In this document: piece after piece, positions 34,531 to 42,890 of the stretch
Layout of the letters: each line of letters begins with the position of its first letter
How positions within the stretch are numbered: position 1 is the stretch's first letter
Origin: Sphingomonas quercus
GTDB lineage: Bacteria > Pseudomonadota > Alphaproteobacteria > Sphingomonadales > Sphingomonadaceae
Direction of reading: 5' to 3'
Length of the DNA stretch: 64,000 bases
NCBI RefSeq assembly: GCF_018863195.1
Contig: NZ_JAHKRT010000009.1
Span: forward strand, 1-64,000
Notes under the pieces: generated by a model
The model's database searches: none
What the model was told of the DNA's origin: nothing
Seen by the model: the letters and a program-made list of their open reading frames with translations, nothing else
Made by a program: the position numbers and the translations under genes

Positions 34531-35081
34531 GTCCCCCCTTCGGCGCGCGCGGGCGCGCCTGATCTGAATCTGACGCTCTCCGGCGCCATCTATCGGGGAT
34601 AGTATGACGGCAAGCCGGGAACCGCAAGTCCGCGAACAAAGCGCGGTGCACCGGGCCAAGGGAGCTGGAAGAAGTTCGGCTATATACGCCGATATATATG
34701 AACGATCTTCGGATTTTCCACGATTCTCTTGTTCAATAATGGCCGCGGACGCTGACGAATAGAGTCCGGGAACCTGTCGGTGACAACATAATCGCGATCG
34801 AGCAGGCGCAGCACCTCGCAGCCCGTCTCGGTGAGGCGCGCCCCGCGATCAGGCGCGCCGCCCGCCACCGTTTCGCGCATGTCAGAGGCGACAGGAAAAG
34901 CGCGCGACGCGGCGAAATCGCGGACATCATCGTCTTCGTATCGCTGCTCGATCCATCCCGCAGGCCGTTATCTGGCAGGCTGCCCCGAACTCAACGCATC
35001 AGGGCGATTGGAGCAACCAGACTAATCCAGGTCAAGGTCTGGCGAGTTTACATCGACGTGGCCAGCGTCTAGCCGGGGTTG
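34531..35081 (+). other. 551-base intergenic region between the molybdenum cluster and bphO
   Basis: No convincing gene. The stretch is distinctly AT-richer than its surroundings around 34680-34800. It contains a palindrome TATATA-CGCCGA-TATATA at 34681-34698 and an inverted repeat CCAGAC/GTCTGG at 35017-35022 and 35037-35042, 40 bases before bphO. A 66-codon minus-strand frame (34680-34880) and a 64-codon plus frame (34831-35025) show no recognisable family. The region must hold divergent promoters for the leftward hydroxylase operon and the rightward phytochrome operon. Confidence 0.5.
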
Positions 35082-35651
35082 ATGGCGGCATCATCGGTCA
35101 TGCAAACGGCGGAAGCGGCACCGGCCGGCGCCTTCCATCACCGACTACGCGCCGATACGCGTGCCGATCATGAGGCGGTGGACGATCGGTTCGGCCGGTT
35201 CGATCTGGCCGATGCAGACAGCTACCGGCAATTCCTCACCGCGCATTCGCTGGTCCTGCCCGGTTTTGAGGCGGCTTTGGCGCCGGCGGCGTTGATGCCG
35301 GGCTGGGAGCAGCGCACGGCGGCGCTCGCCGACGACCTCGCCGCCCTCGGCGCGGACATGCCTGCGCCGCTCGTGCCCGCGGCCGCGATGCACGGCGCGG
35401 CGCGCTGGGGGGCGATCTATGTCGTCGAGGGATCGCGGCTGGGCGGCGCCGTCCTGTCGCGCAGGGTCGGCGCCGGGCTGCCGGCCGCCTATCTGTCCGC
35501 AGTGCATCGCGGCGGCGCGTGGCGGCGCTTCCTCGCGGCGATGGACGCGGCGGCCGTGGACGAAAGCTGGCGCCGCGCGGCGATCGCCAGCGCAAGGTCG
35601 GTGTTCGCCGCCTATCGCCGTGCCGCGGACGAGGCGCGCACCCATGGCTGA
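35082..35651 (+). CDS. bphO: Bacterial heme oxygenase (biliverdin-forming)
   Basis: A 189-residue HO-family helical protein. RLRADTRADHEAVDDRF holds the proximal haem-ligand His, and YVVEGSRLGGAVLSRR corresponds to the distal-helix Gly motif. It would open haem to biliverdin, the chromophore of the phytochrome encoded next. The ATG of bphP lies eight bases inside its 3' end, so the two are coupled. The start is ATG 35082 or ATG 35100; an adjacent TTG at 35079 is less likely. Confidence 0.9.
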   Translation: MAASSVMQTAEAAPAGAFHHRLRADTRADHEAVDDRFGRFDLADADSYRQFLTAHSLVLPGFEAALAPAALMPGWEQRTAALADDLAALGADMPAPLVPAAAMHGAARWGAIYVVEGSRLGGAVLSRRVGAGLPAAYLSAVHRGGAWRRFLAAMDAAAVDESWRRAAIASARSVFAAYRRAADEARTHG

Positions 35652-38205
35652 CGACGAGCTCGATTTCCAGGTCGACCTGACCAATTGCGATCGCGAGCCG
35701 ATCCATGTCCTCGGCATCATCCAGCCGTTCGGCTTCCTGATGGCGGTGACGGCGGACTGGATGGTTTCGCGCGTCTCGGCCAATGTCGAGCAATTCAGCG
35801 GCCGCGCTCCCGGTGATTTGCTCGGCAAGCCGATCGCCGACATCGTCACCCATCATGCGTTGCACGCCATTCGCAACCGCCTGACCATGTTGCGCGGGCC
35901 GGACGGCGTGGAGCGGCTGTTCAACCACATTCTGTTCGAGGGCCGGCCGGCGTTCGACATCGCCGTTCACATGGCCTCCGGCCTCATCGTCATCGAGGCC
36001 GAGCCGGCCGCCGAGGAGAGCGTCGAGGCGGCGGCGATGGTCCGTGCGATGGTCAGCCGTCTCGACCAGACCGAGCAGATGTCCTCCTTCCTGCGCGAAG
36101 GCGCGCGGCAGGTGCGGGCGATCACCGGCTTCGATCGGGTGATGGTCTATCGTTTCGACGAGCAGCAGTCGGGCGAGGTCGTCGCCGAGGCTCTGCGGCC
36201 CGGCGTCGACAGCTTCATGGGCCTGCATTATCCGGCCAGCGACATTCCCGCCCAGGCCCGCAGGCTTTACCTGCGCAACGTCTTCCGGGTCATCGCCGAT
36301 GTCGGCGCGACGCCGGTGCCGATCACGCCGCAGCTCGATCCGCGCGGAGTCGCGCTCGATCAGTCGCTGTCGGTGCTGCGCGCGGTATCGCCGATCCACA
36401 TCGAATATCTGCGCAACATGGGGGTGGGGGCGTCCCTCTCCATCTCGATCATCGTCGGCGGCAAATTATGGGGGCTGTTCGCCTGCCATCATTATGCGCC
36501 GCGCCTGCCGAGCTTCGCCGCGCGCACCGCCGCCGAGTTGTTCGGCCAGATGTTCTCGCTGATGCTCGAAAGCCGCGAGCGGCGCGAGGCGGCGGATTAC
36601 GAAACGCGCGCCCGCACCATCGTCGATCGCCTGATGTCGACGATCGCGCAGGACAACAACCTCCTCGACAACGCCCAATGGCTTGGCGAGGTCATCGCAG
36701 ACGCTATCCCTGCGGATGGCGTTGCCGTCTATCTCAACGGCAGCGTCGCCTTGTCCGGGCTGACGCCGACGGCCGATCAGTTCGGCGCGATTGTCCAGGC
36801 GCTCAACCGCACCGCGTCGAGTACCGTTTTCTCCACCGACTCGATCCAGCACATCGTGCCCGAGGCGGCAGCCTATGCCGATATCGCCGCCGGCCTCATC
36901 GCCATTCCGGTTTCGCGCAGTCCGCGTGATTATGTCGTGCTGTTCCGCAGCGAGCGGCTACGCTCGGTGCGTTGGGCGGGCAATCCGGACAAGGCCGTAG
37001 ACTATGGCCCGAACGGCCCGCGCCTCACCCCGCGCAAGAGCTTCGAGGCGTGGTCCGAACTGGTGAAGGGCACCAGCAACAGCTTCACCGCGGCCGAGCG
37101 CCGCGTCGCCGAGACGCTGCGCACCGGCATGATCGAGGTGCTGATCCACCTTTCCGAAAACGCCGATCAGGAGCGGGTGCGCGCCAACGAGCGGCAGGAA
37201 CTGCTCATCGCCGAGCTGAACCATCGGGTCCGCAATATCCTGTCGCTGATTCGCGGCCTGATCTCGCAGACGCGGAGCACCGCCACCACCGTCGAGGATT
37301 TCATCTCCACCCTCGATCACCGCATCCAGGCGCTGGCCCGCGCGCATGACCAGATCACCTCGGATCGCTGGGGGCCGGCCCGGCTCGTCGACCTGATCGA
37401 GATCGAGAGCGGCGCCTATGTCGGGCTCAAACGCGATCGCATCCGGCTGGAGGGCGCCAACGTGCTCCTCCAGCCCAACGCCTACAGCACGCTGGCGCTG
37501 GTCATCCACGAGCTGATGACCAACGCTGCCAAATATGGCGCCCTCTCCGACAATGGTGAGGTGCGGGTCGGCTGGCGGGTCGATGCCGATGGCAGCCTGT
37601 TGCTCGAATGGACCGAGCGGGGCGGGCCGGCGGTGACCGCGCCGACGCGGCGCGGCTTCGGCAGCACGATCATCGAACGCTCCATTCCCTATGACCTTGG
37701 CGGCACCGCCGAGGTCAATTATCGGCTGGCCGGGCTGGAGGCGCGGTTCTGCGTGCCGTCGCGCCACGTCGCCGGGGTGGCGGCGGATGCGCTGAGCGGC
37801 CCCGCCCGCCGCGCGCTGCCGGTCGATCGCCGCCCGCTGGAGGGCAAGACGGTGCTGCTCGTCGAGGACAGCATGATCATCGCGCTCGACGGCGAGGACG
37901 CGCTGCGCGCCCTCGGCGCCGCGCTGGTGGTGACGGCAGGCAGCGTCGTCGAGGCGCAGCGCGCGCTCGACCAGCAGGATTTCGATTTCGCCCTGCTCGA
38001 CTTCAATCTCGGGGCGGAAACCAGCGCGCCGATCGCCGACCGGCTAGTCGCGCAGCAGATATATTTCGCGTTCGCCACCGGATATGGGGAGGCGATCAGC
38101 GACCCACGGTTCCGCGGCGCGCGCACCCTCACCAAGCCCTATGGCGTCTCGCAGCTGCTCACCCTGTTCGAACGGCGAGAGGAGGCTGAAAGCCCGACGC
38201 CGTGA
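35644..38205 (+). CDS. bphP: Bacteriophytochrome with HWE-family histidine kinase and C-terminal receiver domain
   Basis: An 853-residue red/far-red photoreceptor. Cys15 in the N-terminal DLTNCDREPIHVLG is placed to bind biliverdin. PAS (about 10-120), GAF (about 135-310, with PASDIPAQAR) and PHY domains follow, the last with the tongue motif PRKSF. The kinase has ELNHRVRN with His527 and the HWE-type N box (VIHELMTNAAKYGA), and its C-terminus carries a response-regulator receiver with acceptor Asp786 in ALLDFNLG. The receiver is fused to the kinase and no output domain follows, so signal leaves by phosphotransfer. In alphaproteobacteria such proteins often feed the general stress response. 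Confidence 0.95.
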   Translation: MADDELDFQVDLTNCDREPIHVLGIIQPFGFLMAVTADWMVSRVSANVEQFSGRAPGDLLGKPIADIVTHHALHAIRNRLTMLRGPDGVERLFNHILFEGRPAFDIAVHMASGLIVIEAEPAAEESVEAAAMVRAMVSRLDQTEQMSSFLREGARQVRAITGFDRVMVYRFDEQQSGEVVAEALRPGVDSFMGLHYPASDIPAQARRLYLRNVFRVIADVGATPVPITPQLDPRGVALDQSLSVLRAVSPIHIEYLRNMGVGASLSISIIVGGKLWGLFACHHYAPRLPSFAARTAAELFGQMFSLMLESRERREAADYETRARTIVDRLMSTIAQDNNLLDNAQWLGEVIADAIPADGVAVYLNGSVALSGLTPTADQFGAIVQALNRTASSTVFSTDSIQHIVPEAAAYADIAAGLIAIPVSRSPRDYVVLFRSERLRSVRWAGNPDKAVDYGPNGPRLTPRKSFEAWSELVKGTSNSFTAAERRVAETLRTGMIEVLIHLSENADQERVRANERQELLIAELNHRVRNILSLIRGLISQTRSTATTVEDFISTLDHRIQALARAHDQITSDRWGPARLVDLIEIESGAYVGLKRDRIRLEGANVLLQPNAYSTLALVIHELMTNAAKYGALSDNGEVRVGWRVDADGSLLLEWTERGGPAVTAPTRRGFGSTIIERSIPYDLGGTAEVNYRLAGLEARFCVPSRHVAGVAADALSGPARRALPVDRRPLEGKTVLLVEDSMIIALDGEDALRALGAALVVTAGSVVEAQRALDQQDFDFALLDFNLGAETSAPIADRLVAQQIYFAFATGYGEAISDPRFRGARTLTKPYGVSQLLTLFERREEAESPTP

Positions 38206-38220
38206 GGGCGCCGGGCTTTT
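38189..38220 (+). terminator. Terminator at the end of bphP, possibly bidirectional
   Basis: Stem 38189-38201 pairs with 38207-38219 (AAAGCCCGACGCC against GGCGCCGGGCTTT, one A-C mismatch), with the bphP stop codon at the loop. A short T run follows on the plus strand. On the minus strand the same hairpin ends in TTTC, just after the PEP-CTERM gene stop, so it may serve both convergent genes. Confidence 0.7.
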
Positions 38221-38232
38221 GCGTGTCGAGGC

Positions 38233-38859
38233 TCAGGCCGTCTGGCGCGCCGGCGTCCGGCGGCGCGCTGCGGCGCCGACCAGGCCGAAGCCAACCAGCA
38301 TCATCGCCCAGCTGGCGGGCTCGGGCACGGCCGAACCCGGGCCGGCGGCGACGTCCACGTTGAGGATGTCGAACGCCCAATGGCCGTCGCGCACGTCGCC
38401 GTTCACGTCGACGAAGCCGTTTCTGAAATCGGGATCGCCGTCAGCCGGGAATGCGCCCGGAATGTTTTCCGGCGCGAAATTGTCATACTGCGTCACGTAG
38501 ACGGTATAGTCACCCGGGGTGAGGAGGTTGCTGAGGTAGACGTCGAAGACCGAGCCGGTGACCGCGTCGGCGATCGAGTTGCCGGTGTCGTCGTCGTCAT
38601 TCTGTCCGATGCGCTGGCCACTCGAATCATAGAGCGACAGGATCGGATCGAAGCCGCCGCGGGCGATCGTCTGCCCGGCCGCGTTGACGCCGCCGGCATA
38701 GGACCAGCTGCGCAGCACGACCTGCGAAGCGGCACCGACGGTAAAGGTGAATGCGGCCTTGTCATTGTCGTTCACGAAACTGCCGGTGAACGAAAAGTCT
38801 GCGGCATGCGCGCTGGTGGCAAGAAGAGCGGCGGCAGCGGCCGCGAGGTAATGCTTCAT
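38233..38859 (-). CDS. PEPxxWA-CTERM sorting-domain protein
   Basis: A 208-residue exported protein. It has a Sec signal peptide (MKHYLAAAAAALLATSAHA), a beta-rich domain with acidic calcium-like stretches (QNDDDDTGNS, FPADGDPDF), and a C-terminal sorting tag PEPASWAMMLVGFGLVGAAARRR: the PEP motif, a transmembrane helix and a basic end. In sphingomonads this tag directs processing by an exosortase/PEP-CTERM system linked to exopolysaccharide or surface display. No exosortase is present in the window. The core domain resembles pre-peptidase-like or DVUA0089-type domains, though that is uncertain. Confidence 0.85.
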   Translation of the reverse strand: MKHYLAAAAAALLATSAHAADFSFTGSFVNDNDKAAFTFTVGAASQVVLRSWSYAGGVNAAGQTIARGGFDPILSLYDSSGQRIGQNDDDDTGNSIADAVTGSVFDVYLSNLLTPGDYTVYVTQYDNFAPENIPGAFPADGDPDFRNGFVDVNGDVRDGHWAFDILNVDVAAGPGSAVPEPASWAMMLVGFGLVGAAARRRTPARQTA

Positions 38860-39107
38860 AACCCCTCCAACTGTTGAGGGCCTTCGTACTGCAACTGCCG
38901 TGCCAACTCGAAAATTTGGCTGTTAACCATGATTCCCGGAATATCGGCGGCCGATGCTTGTATGCGAATTCGACAGTCTCGCCTGATCTGGATCAAGCGT
39001 CCCGAGGCGCCTGAGCACCGTGCGAACCGATGCGGCCGCGCGAATGCGGGAACGACCCGGGCCGGCCGGACCCGGCTTCCGGGGGCATCAGCGGGTGGTC
39101 GAAGGAT

Positions 39108-39181
39108 TGGATGCCCCGCGAGGATTCGAACCTCGATTGACGGAGTCAGAGTCCGTAGTCTTACCTTTAGACGACGGGGCA
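39108..39181 (-). tRNA. tRNA-Gln(CTG)
   Basis: Minus-strand cloverleaf: acceptor TGCCCCG pairs with CGGGGCA, the anticodon arm ACGGA-CTCTGAC-TCCGT shows CTG (39147-39149), the T arm has GAGGTTCGAATCCTC, and CCA is encoded at 39108-39110. It decodes CAG, the dominant glutamine codon in GC-rich genomes. Confidence 0.96.
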
Positions 39182-39345
39182 CCAAAGCAAGGCCGGCCAG
39201 ATAGAGTCGGCCGCCGGTCCTGTCAACGCGCTGTGCATGGCGAGCCCTCCCCAGCGATTGCCAGCCCGGCAACGAACGGTTACGCTTGTCGCCAAGCAGC
39301 GGCGGAAATTTCCCGCCGGGACTATTATAGAAGAAGACAGGCGAA

Positions 39346-40395
39346 ATGGCGCGATCAGACGCGACATTCGCGGCCGCCACCGGCACCGCGCAATCCCCGC
39401 CCCCTTCGCGGCGGACACCCTCACGGCAGAATGCGGCTCGCACCTATGGCGCGCTGGATCTCGGCACCAACAATTGCCGGCTGCTGATCGCGCGGCCGAC
39501 GGCGGAGGGATTCGTCATCGTCGACGCTTTCTCGCGCATCGTACGGCTTGGTGAGGGCTTGGGGGCGACCGGGCGCCTGTCCGATGCGGCCATGGATCGC
39601 GGCGTCTCGGCGCTGGCGGTGTGCGCCGACAAGCTCCGCCGCCGCCACGTCTCGCTGGTCCGCTCGGTGGCGACGGAGGCGTGCCGGCGGGCGGCCAATG
39701 GCCGCGCCTTCGTCGAGCGCGTCTATCGCGAGACCGGTATCATGCTCGACATCATCTCGCCGGCCGAGGAGGCGCGGCTGGCGGTGCTCGGCTGTCAGGC
39801 GCTGCTGGAGGAGGGCGAGGGGCCGGCGCTGATCTTCGACATTGGCGGCGGGTCGACCGAGCTGATCCTCATCGATACGGACGAGGGCGAGCCGGTGATC
39901 CGCTCCTGGTACAGCGCGCCGTGGGGCGTCGTCTCCCTCACCGAGAGCGAGGCGGGTCCGCGCGAGGGCCGCGACGCGCACCTCGCCGCCTATCGGCGGA
40001 TGAAGGCGCGGGTGACGGAAAGCTTCGCCACCTTCGCCACCACGCTGCCCACCGAACACGCGATGCCGCCACGCCTGCTTGGCACCAGCGGCACGGTGAC
40101 GACGCTGGCCTCGCTCCATCTCGGCCTCGCTTCCTATGATCGCCGGGCGGTGGACGGGCTGATCGTGCCGGCCGAGGCGATGCGCGACATCAGCGCGCGG
40201 CTGTCGGCGATGTCGGTGGCGGAGCGCGCCACCCTGTCGTGCATCGGGCAGGAGCGCGCCGATCTGGTGGTGGCGGGCTGCGCCATCCTCGAGGCGATTC
40301 TGGACATTTGGCCGGCCGAACGCCTCGGCGTCGCCGATCGCGGCATAAGGGAAGGTATCTTGCGATCACTGATGGCGCGGGAAACCCGCGGATGA
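39346..40395 (+). CDS. ppx: Ppx/GppA family phosphatase
   Basis: A 349-residue protein of the actin-like ASKHA fold. ALDLGTNNCRLLIARP is the phosphate-1 motif, IFDIGGGSTELILI phosphate-2, and LLGTSGTVTTLASL the later nucleotide loop. Ppx/GppA enzymes hydrolyse polyphosphate or pppGpp; the short form without C-terminal HD domain is typical of alphaproteobacteria. A roughly 30-residue Ser/Ala-rich N-terminus precedes the domain. The stop overlaps the rlmE start (ATGA). Confidence 0.9.
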   Translation: MARSDATFAAATGTAQSPPPSRRTPSRQNAARTYGALDLGTNNCRLLIARPTAEGFVIVDAFSRIVRLGEGLGATGRLSDAAMDRGVSALAVCADKLRRRHVSLVRSVATEACRRAANGRAFVERVYRETGIMLDIISPAEEARLAVLGCQALLEEGEGPALIFDIGGGSTELILIDTDEGEPVIRSWYSAPWGVVSLTESEAGPREGRDAHLAAYRRMKARVTESFATFATTLPTEHAMPPRLLGTSGTVTTLASLHLGLASYDRRAVDGLIVPAEAMRDISARLSAMSVAERATLSCIGQERADLVVAGCAILEAILDIWPAERLGVADRGIREGILRSLMARETRG

Positions 40396-41069
40396 GCCGG
40401 GGCGGATCGGGCGGGCGCACCCGCGTCAAGACCGCGCGGGGGCGCACCGCTGCGTCCACCCGCTGGCTGGAACGGCAGCTCAACGACCCTTATGTCAAGA
40501 AGGCGAAGGCGGAGGGCTATCGCAGCCGCGCCGCCTATAAGCTGACCGAGCTGGACGAGCGTTTCAGCCTGCTGCGCGGGGTGGAGCGGGTGGTCGATCT
40601 CGGCGTCGCGCCGGGCGGCTGGGCGCAGGTGGTGCGCAAGATGCGGCCCAAGGCGATCGTGGTCGGCATCGATCTGCTGCCGACGCTGCCGATCGAGGGC
40701 GTAACCCTGCTCCAGATGGATTTCATGGCCGATGCCGCGCCCGACCTGCTGTCCGAGGCGCTCGGCGGCCAGGCTGATCTCGTGCTGTCCGACATGGCGG
40801 CGAACACCGTCGGCCATCCCCAGACCGATCATTTGCGCACCATGGCGCTGGTCGAGGCAGCCGCCGACTTCGCCAACCAGATCCTGCGGCCGGGCGGCGC
40901 CTTCGTCGCCAAGGTGCTGGCCGGCGGGGCGGACAGCGGGCTCGTCGCCGGGCTCAAGCGCAACTTCACTACCGTCAAGCACGCCAAGCCGCCGGCGAGC
41001 CGCAAGGATTCGTCCGAATGGTATGTCATCGCCCAGGGGTTCCGGGGGACGGCCGACAGTGACGCCTGA
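40392..41069 (+). CDS. rlmE: 23S rRNA (uridine 2'-O) methyltransferase
   Basis: A 225-residue FtsJ-fold methyltransferase acting on U2552 of 23S rRNA in the ribosomal A loop. SRAAYKLTELDERF holds the first catalytic Lys, VVDLGVAPGGWAQV is the SAM site, VLSDMAANTVGH carries the catalytic Asp, and GAFVAKVLAGG the second Lys. The basic N-terminal extension (GGSGGRTRVKTARGR) is common in alphaproteobacteria. It overlaps ppx by four bases and alr by 11 bases. Confidence 0.95.
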   Translation: MSRGGSGGRTRVKTARGRTAASTRWLERQLNDPYVKKAKAEGYRSRAAYKLTELDERFSLLRGVERVVDLGVAPGGWAQVVRKMRPKAIVVGIDLLPTLPIEGVTLLQMDFMADAAPDLLSEALGGQADLVLSDMAANTVGHPQTDHLRTMALVEAAADFANQILRPGGAFVAKVLAGGADSGLVAGLKRNFTTVKHAKPPASRKDSSEWYVIAQGFRGTADSDA

Positions 41070-42096
41070 CGCATTGCCGGCGCGCCTCACTCTCGACGGG
41101 CGGGCGCTGGTCCAGAACTGGCGGCTGCTCGCGCGGCTGAGCGGCCCGGCCGCCTGCGGCGCCGCGGTCAAGGCGGACGGCTATGGGCTGGGCGCGCGCG
41201 ACGTGGTGGCGCGGCTGGCGGCGGCGGGCTGCCGCGACTTCTTCGTCGCCACCTGGGGCGAGGCGGAGGCGCTCGGCCAGTTGCCCGACGGTGCTGTGCT
41301 CTCCGTCCTCCATGGCGTGCGCGAGGCGGACATGGCGCTGGCCTTGGCGGGCCCGCATCGGCCGGTCCTCAATTCGGCGGCGCAGGTGGCGCGCTGGAAG
41401 GTGGCGGGCGGCGGGGCCTGCGACGTGATGGTCGATACCGGCATGAACCGGCTCGGCCTCACCCCGGAGGAGGCGGTTTCGGGTCTGCTCGACGGGCTCG
41501 CGATCGAAACGCTGATGAGCCATCTCGCCTGCGCGGACGAGCCTGCGCATCCGCTCAACGCCAGCCAGCGCGCGGCCTTCGCGGCGCTTGGCGAGCGCGT
41601 GCCCGCCCGCCGCACGAGCCTTGCCAATTCGGCCGGCATCTTCCTCGGGGCCGATTATGCCTGCGACCTCACCCGGCCGGGCCTCGCCCTGTACGGCGGC
41701 CGGCCGGCGCCCGGGGCCGAGGGTCTGGCGCAAGTGGCGCGGATCGAGGCGCAGGTGCTACAGGTCCGTACTGCGGACGCCGGCACGCCGGTCGGCTATG
41801 GCGCGACGTGGACGGCCGAGCGGCCGACGCGGATCGCCGTCCTCAACATCGGCTATGCCGATGGCTATCTGCGCGGCTTCTCCTCCCGCGGCCATGCGCT
41901 GGCCGGCGGGGTGCGATGCCCGGTGGCCGGCCGCGTCTCGATGGACCTGCTCGCCGTCGCCGTGCCGGATACGGTGGGCGAGGGAGACTGGCTGGAGATC
42001 GCCTATGCCCTCCCTGAGGCGGCCGAACAATCCGGTCTGTCGCAATATGAGTTGCTGACCGGCCTTGGCCGCCGCTATGGGCGACGCTGGTCATGA
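41059..42096 (+). CDS. alr: Alanine racemase
   Basis: A 345-residue fold-type III PLP enzyme supplying D-alanine for peptidoglycan. The PLP Lys is in AAVKADGYGLGA, the substrate loop in DTGMNRLGL, and the second-base region in GYGATW with the catalytic Tyr. NIGYADGYLRGF and RVSMDLLAV are also typical. The start is GTG 41059, inside rlmE, with GGGGGAC upstream. It has no signal peptide. Alr is placed between an rRNA methylase and lipid-transport genes, with overlaps on both sides. Confidence 0.94.
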   Translation: MTPDALPARLTLDGRALVQNWRLLARLSGPAACGAAVKADGYGLGARDVVARLAAAGCRDFFVATWGEAEALGQLPDGAVLSVLHGVREADMALALAGPHRPVLNSAAQVARWKVAGGGACDVMVDTGMNRLGLTPEEAVSGLLDGLAIETLMSHLACADEPAHPLNASQRAAFAALGERVPARRTSLANSAGIFLGADYACDLTRPGLALYGGRPAPGAEGLAQVARIEAQVLQVRTADAGTPVGYGATWTAERPTRIAVLNIGYADGYLRGFSSRGHALAGGVRCPVAGRVSMDLLAVAVPDTVGEGDWLEIAYALPEAAEQSGLSQYELLTGLGRRYGRRWS

Positions 42097-42890
42097 GCGG
42101 GTTCGCCACTTCCCCCCCCGTGCGCCTGCTGGCGCGGATCGGCGCGCTGGCGATCGGCCTGCTCGCCGCGCTCGGCCGCGTCGCGATGTTCGCCGGCCGC
42201 ACGATCATCAGCATCTTCGCCCCGCCTTACTATCCGGCCCGCTATCTGGAGCAGATGGCCCAGATCGGCTGGTTCTCGCTGCCGGTCGTCGGCCTCACCG
42301 CGATCTTCACCGGCGCGGCGCTCGCCCAGCAAATCTATACCGGCGGCTCGCGCTTCAACGCGCAATCGACGGTGCCGGCGATCGTCGTGTTCGGCATGGT
42401 GCGGGAGCTTGGGCCGGTGCTTGTCGGCCTGATGGTCGCCGGCCGCGTCGCCTCGGCGATGGCCGCCGAGATCGGCACGATGCGCGTTACCGAGCAGCTC
42501 GACGCGATGACGACGCTGCGCACCGACCCGTTCCAATATCTGATCGCGCCGCGCCTGGTGGCGGCGATGATTTCGCTGCCGCTGATGGTGATGATCGCCA
42601 ACGCCATCGGGCTGTTCGGCGGCTATCTGCTGTCGGTGGAGAAGCTCGGTTTCAATGCCGCCAATTATCTCAACGTCACCCGCCAATATCTGGAATGGGA
42701 CGATATCGTCACTTCCGAGGTCAAGGCGGGGGTGTTCGGCTTCTTCATCGCGCTGATGGGCTGCTATCACGGCTATCACACGCGCGGCGGCGCCGCCGGC
42801 GTCGGGCGCGCGACGACCGACGCCGTGGTCTCGGCCTTCATCCTCATCCTCTTCTCCAACCTTCTGCTCACCGTGCTGGCGTTCGGATGA
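42093..42890 (+). CDS. mlaE: MlaE-family lipid ABC transporter permease
   Basis: A 265-residue permease with five to six helices. RYLEQMAQIGWFSLPVVGLTAIFTGAALAQQ and VRELGPVLVGLMVAGRVASAMAAEIGTM are the MlaE/YrbE signatures, the second containing the coupling helix. It moves phospholipids between outer and inner membranes with an ATPase and an MCE protein. The start overlaps the alr stop (ATGA) and its own stop overlaps mlaF (ATGA). Confidence 0.92.
   Translation: MSGFATSPPVRLLARIGALAIGLLAALGRVAMFAGRTIISIFAPPYYPARYLEQMAQIGWFSLPVVGLTAIFTGAALAQQIYTGGSRFNAQSTVPAIVVFGMVRELGPVLVGLMVAGRVASAMAAEIGTMRVTEQLDAMTTLRTDPFQYLIAPRLVAAMISLPLMVMIANAIGLFGGYLLSVEKLGFNAANYLNVTRQYLEWDDIVTSEVKAGVFGFFIALMGCYHGYHTRGGAAGVGRATTDAVVSAFILILFSNLLLTVLAFG

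Noticed and set aside
34680..34880. A 66-codon minus-strand frame in the long intergenic region
   Set aside because: No family resemblance, no clear ribosome-binding site, and it spans the AT-rich palindrome; may be a remnant but cannot be supported.
39108..39181. tRNA-Gln as a possible integration site
   Set aside because: No duplicated att-like sequence and no mobile genes follow.
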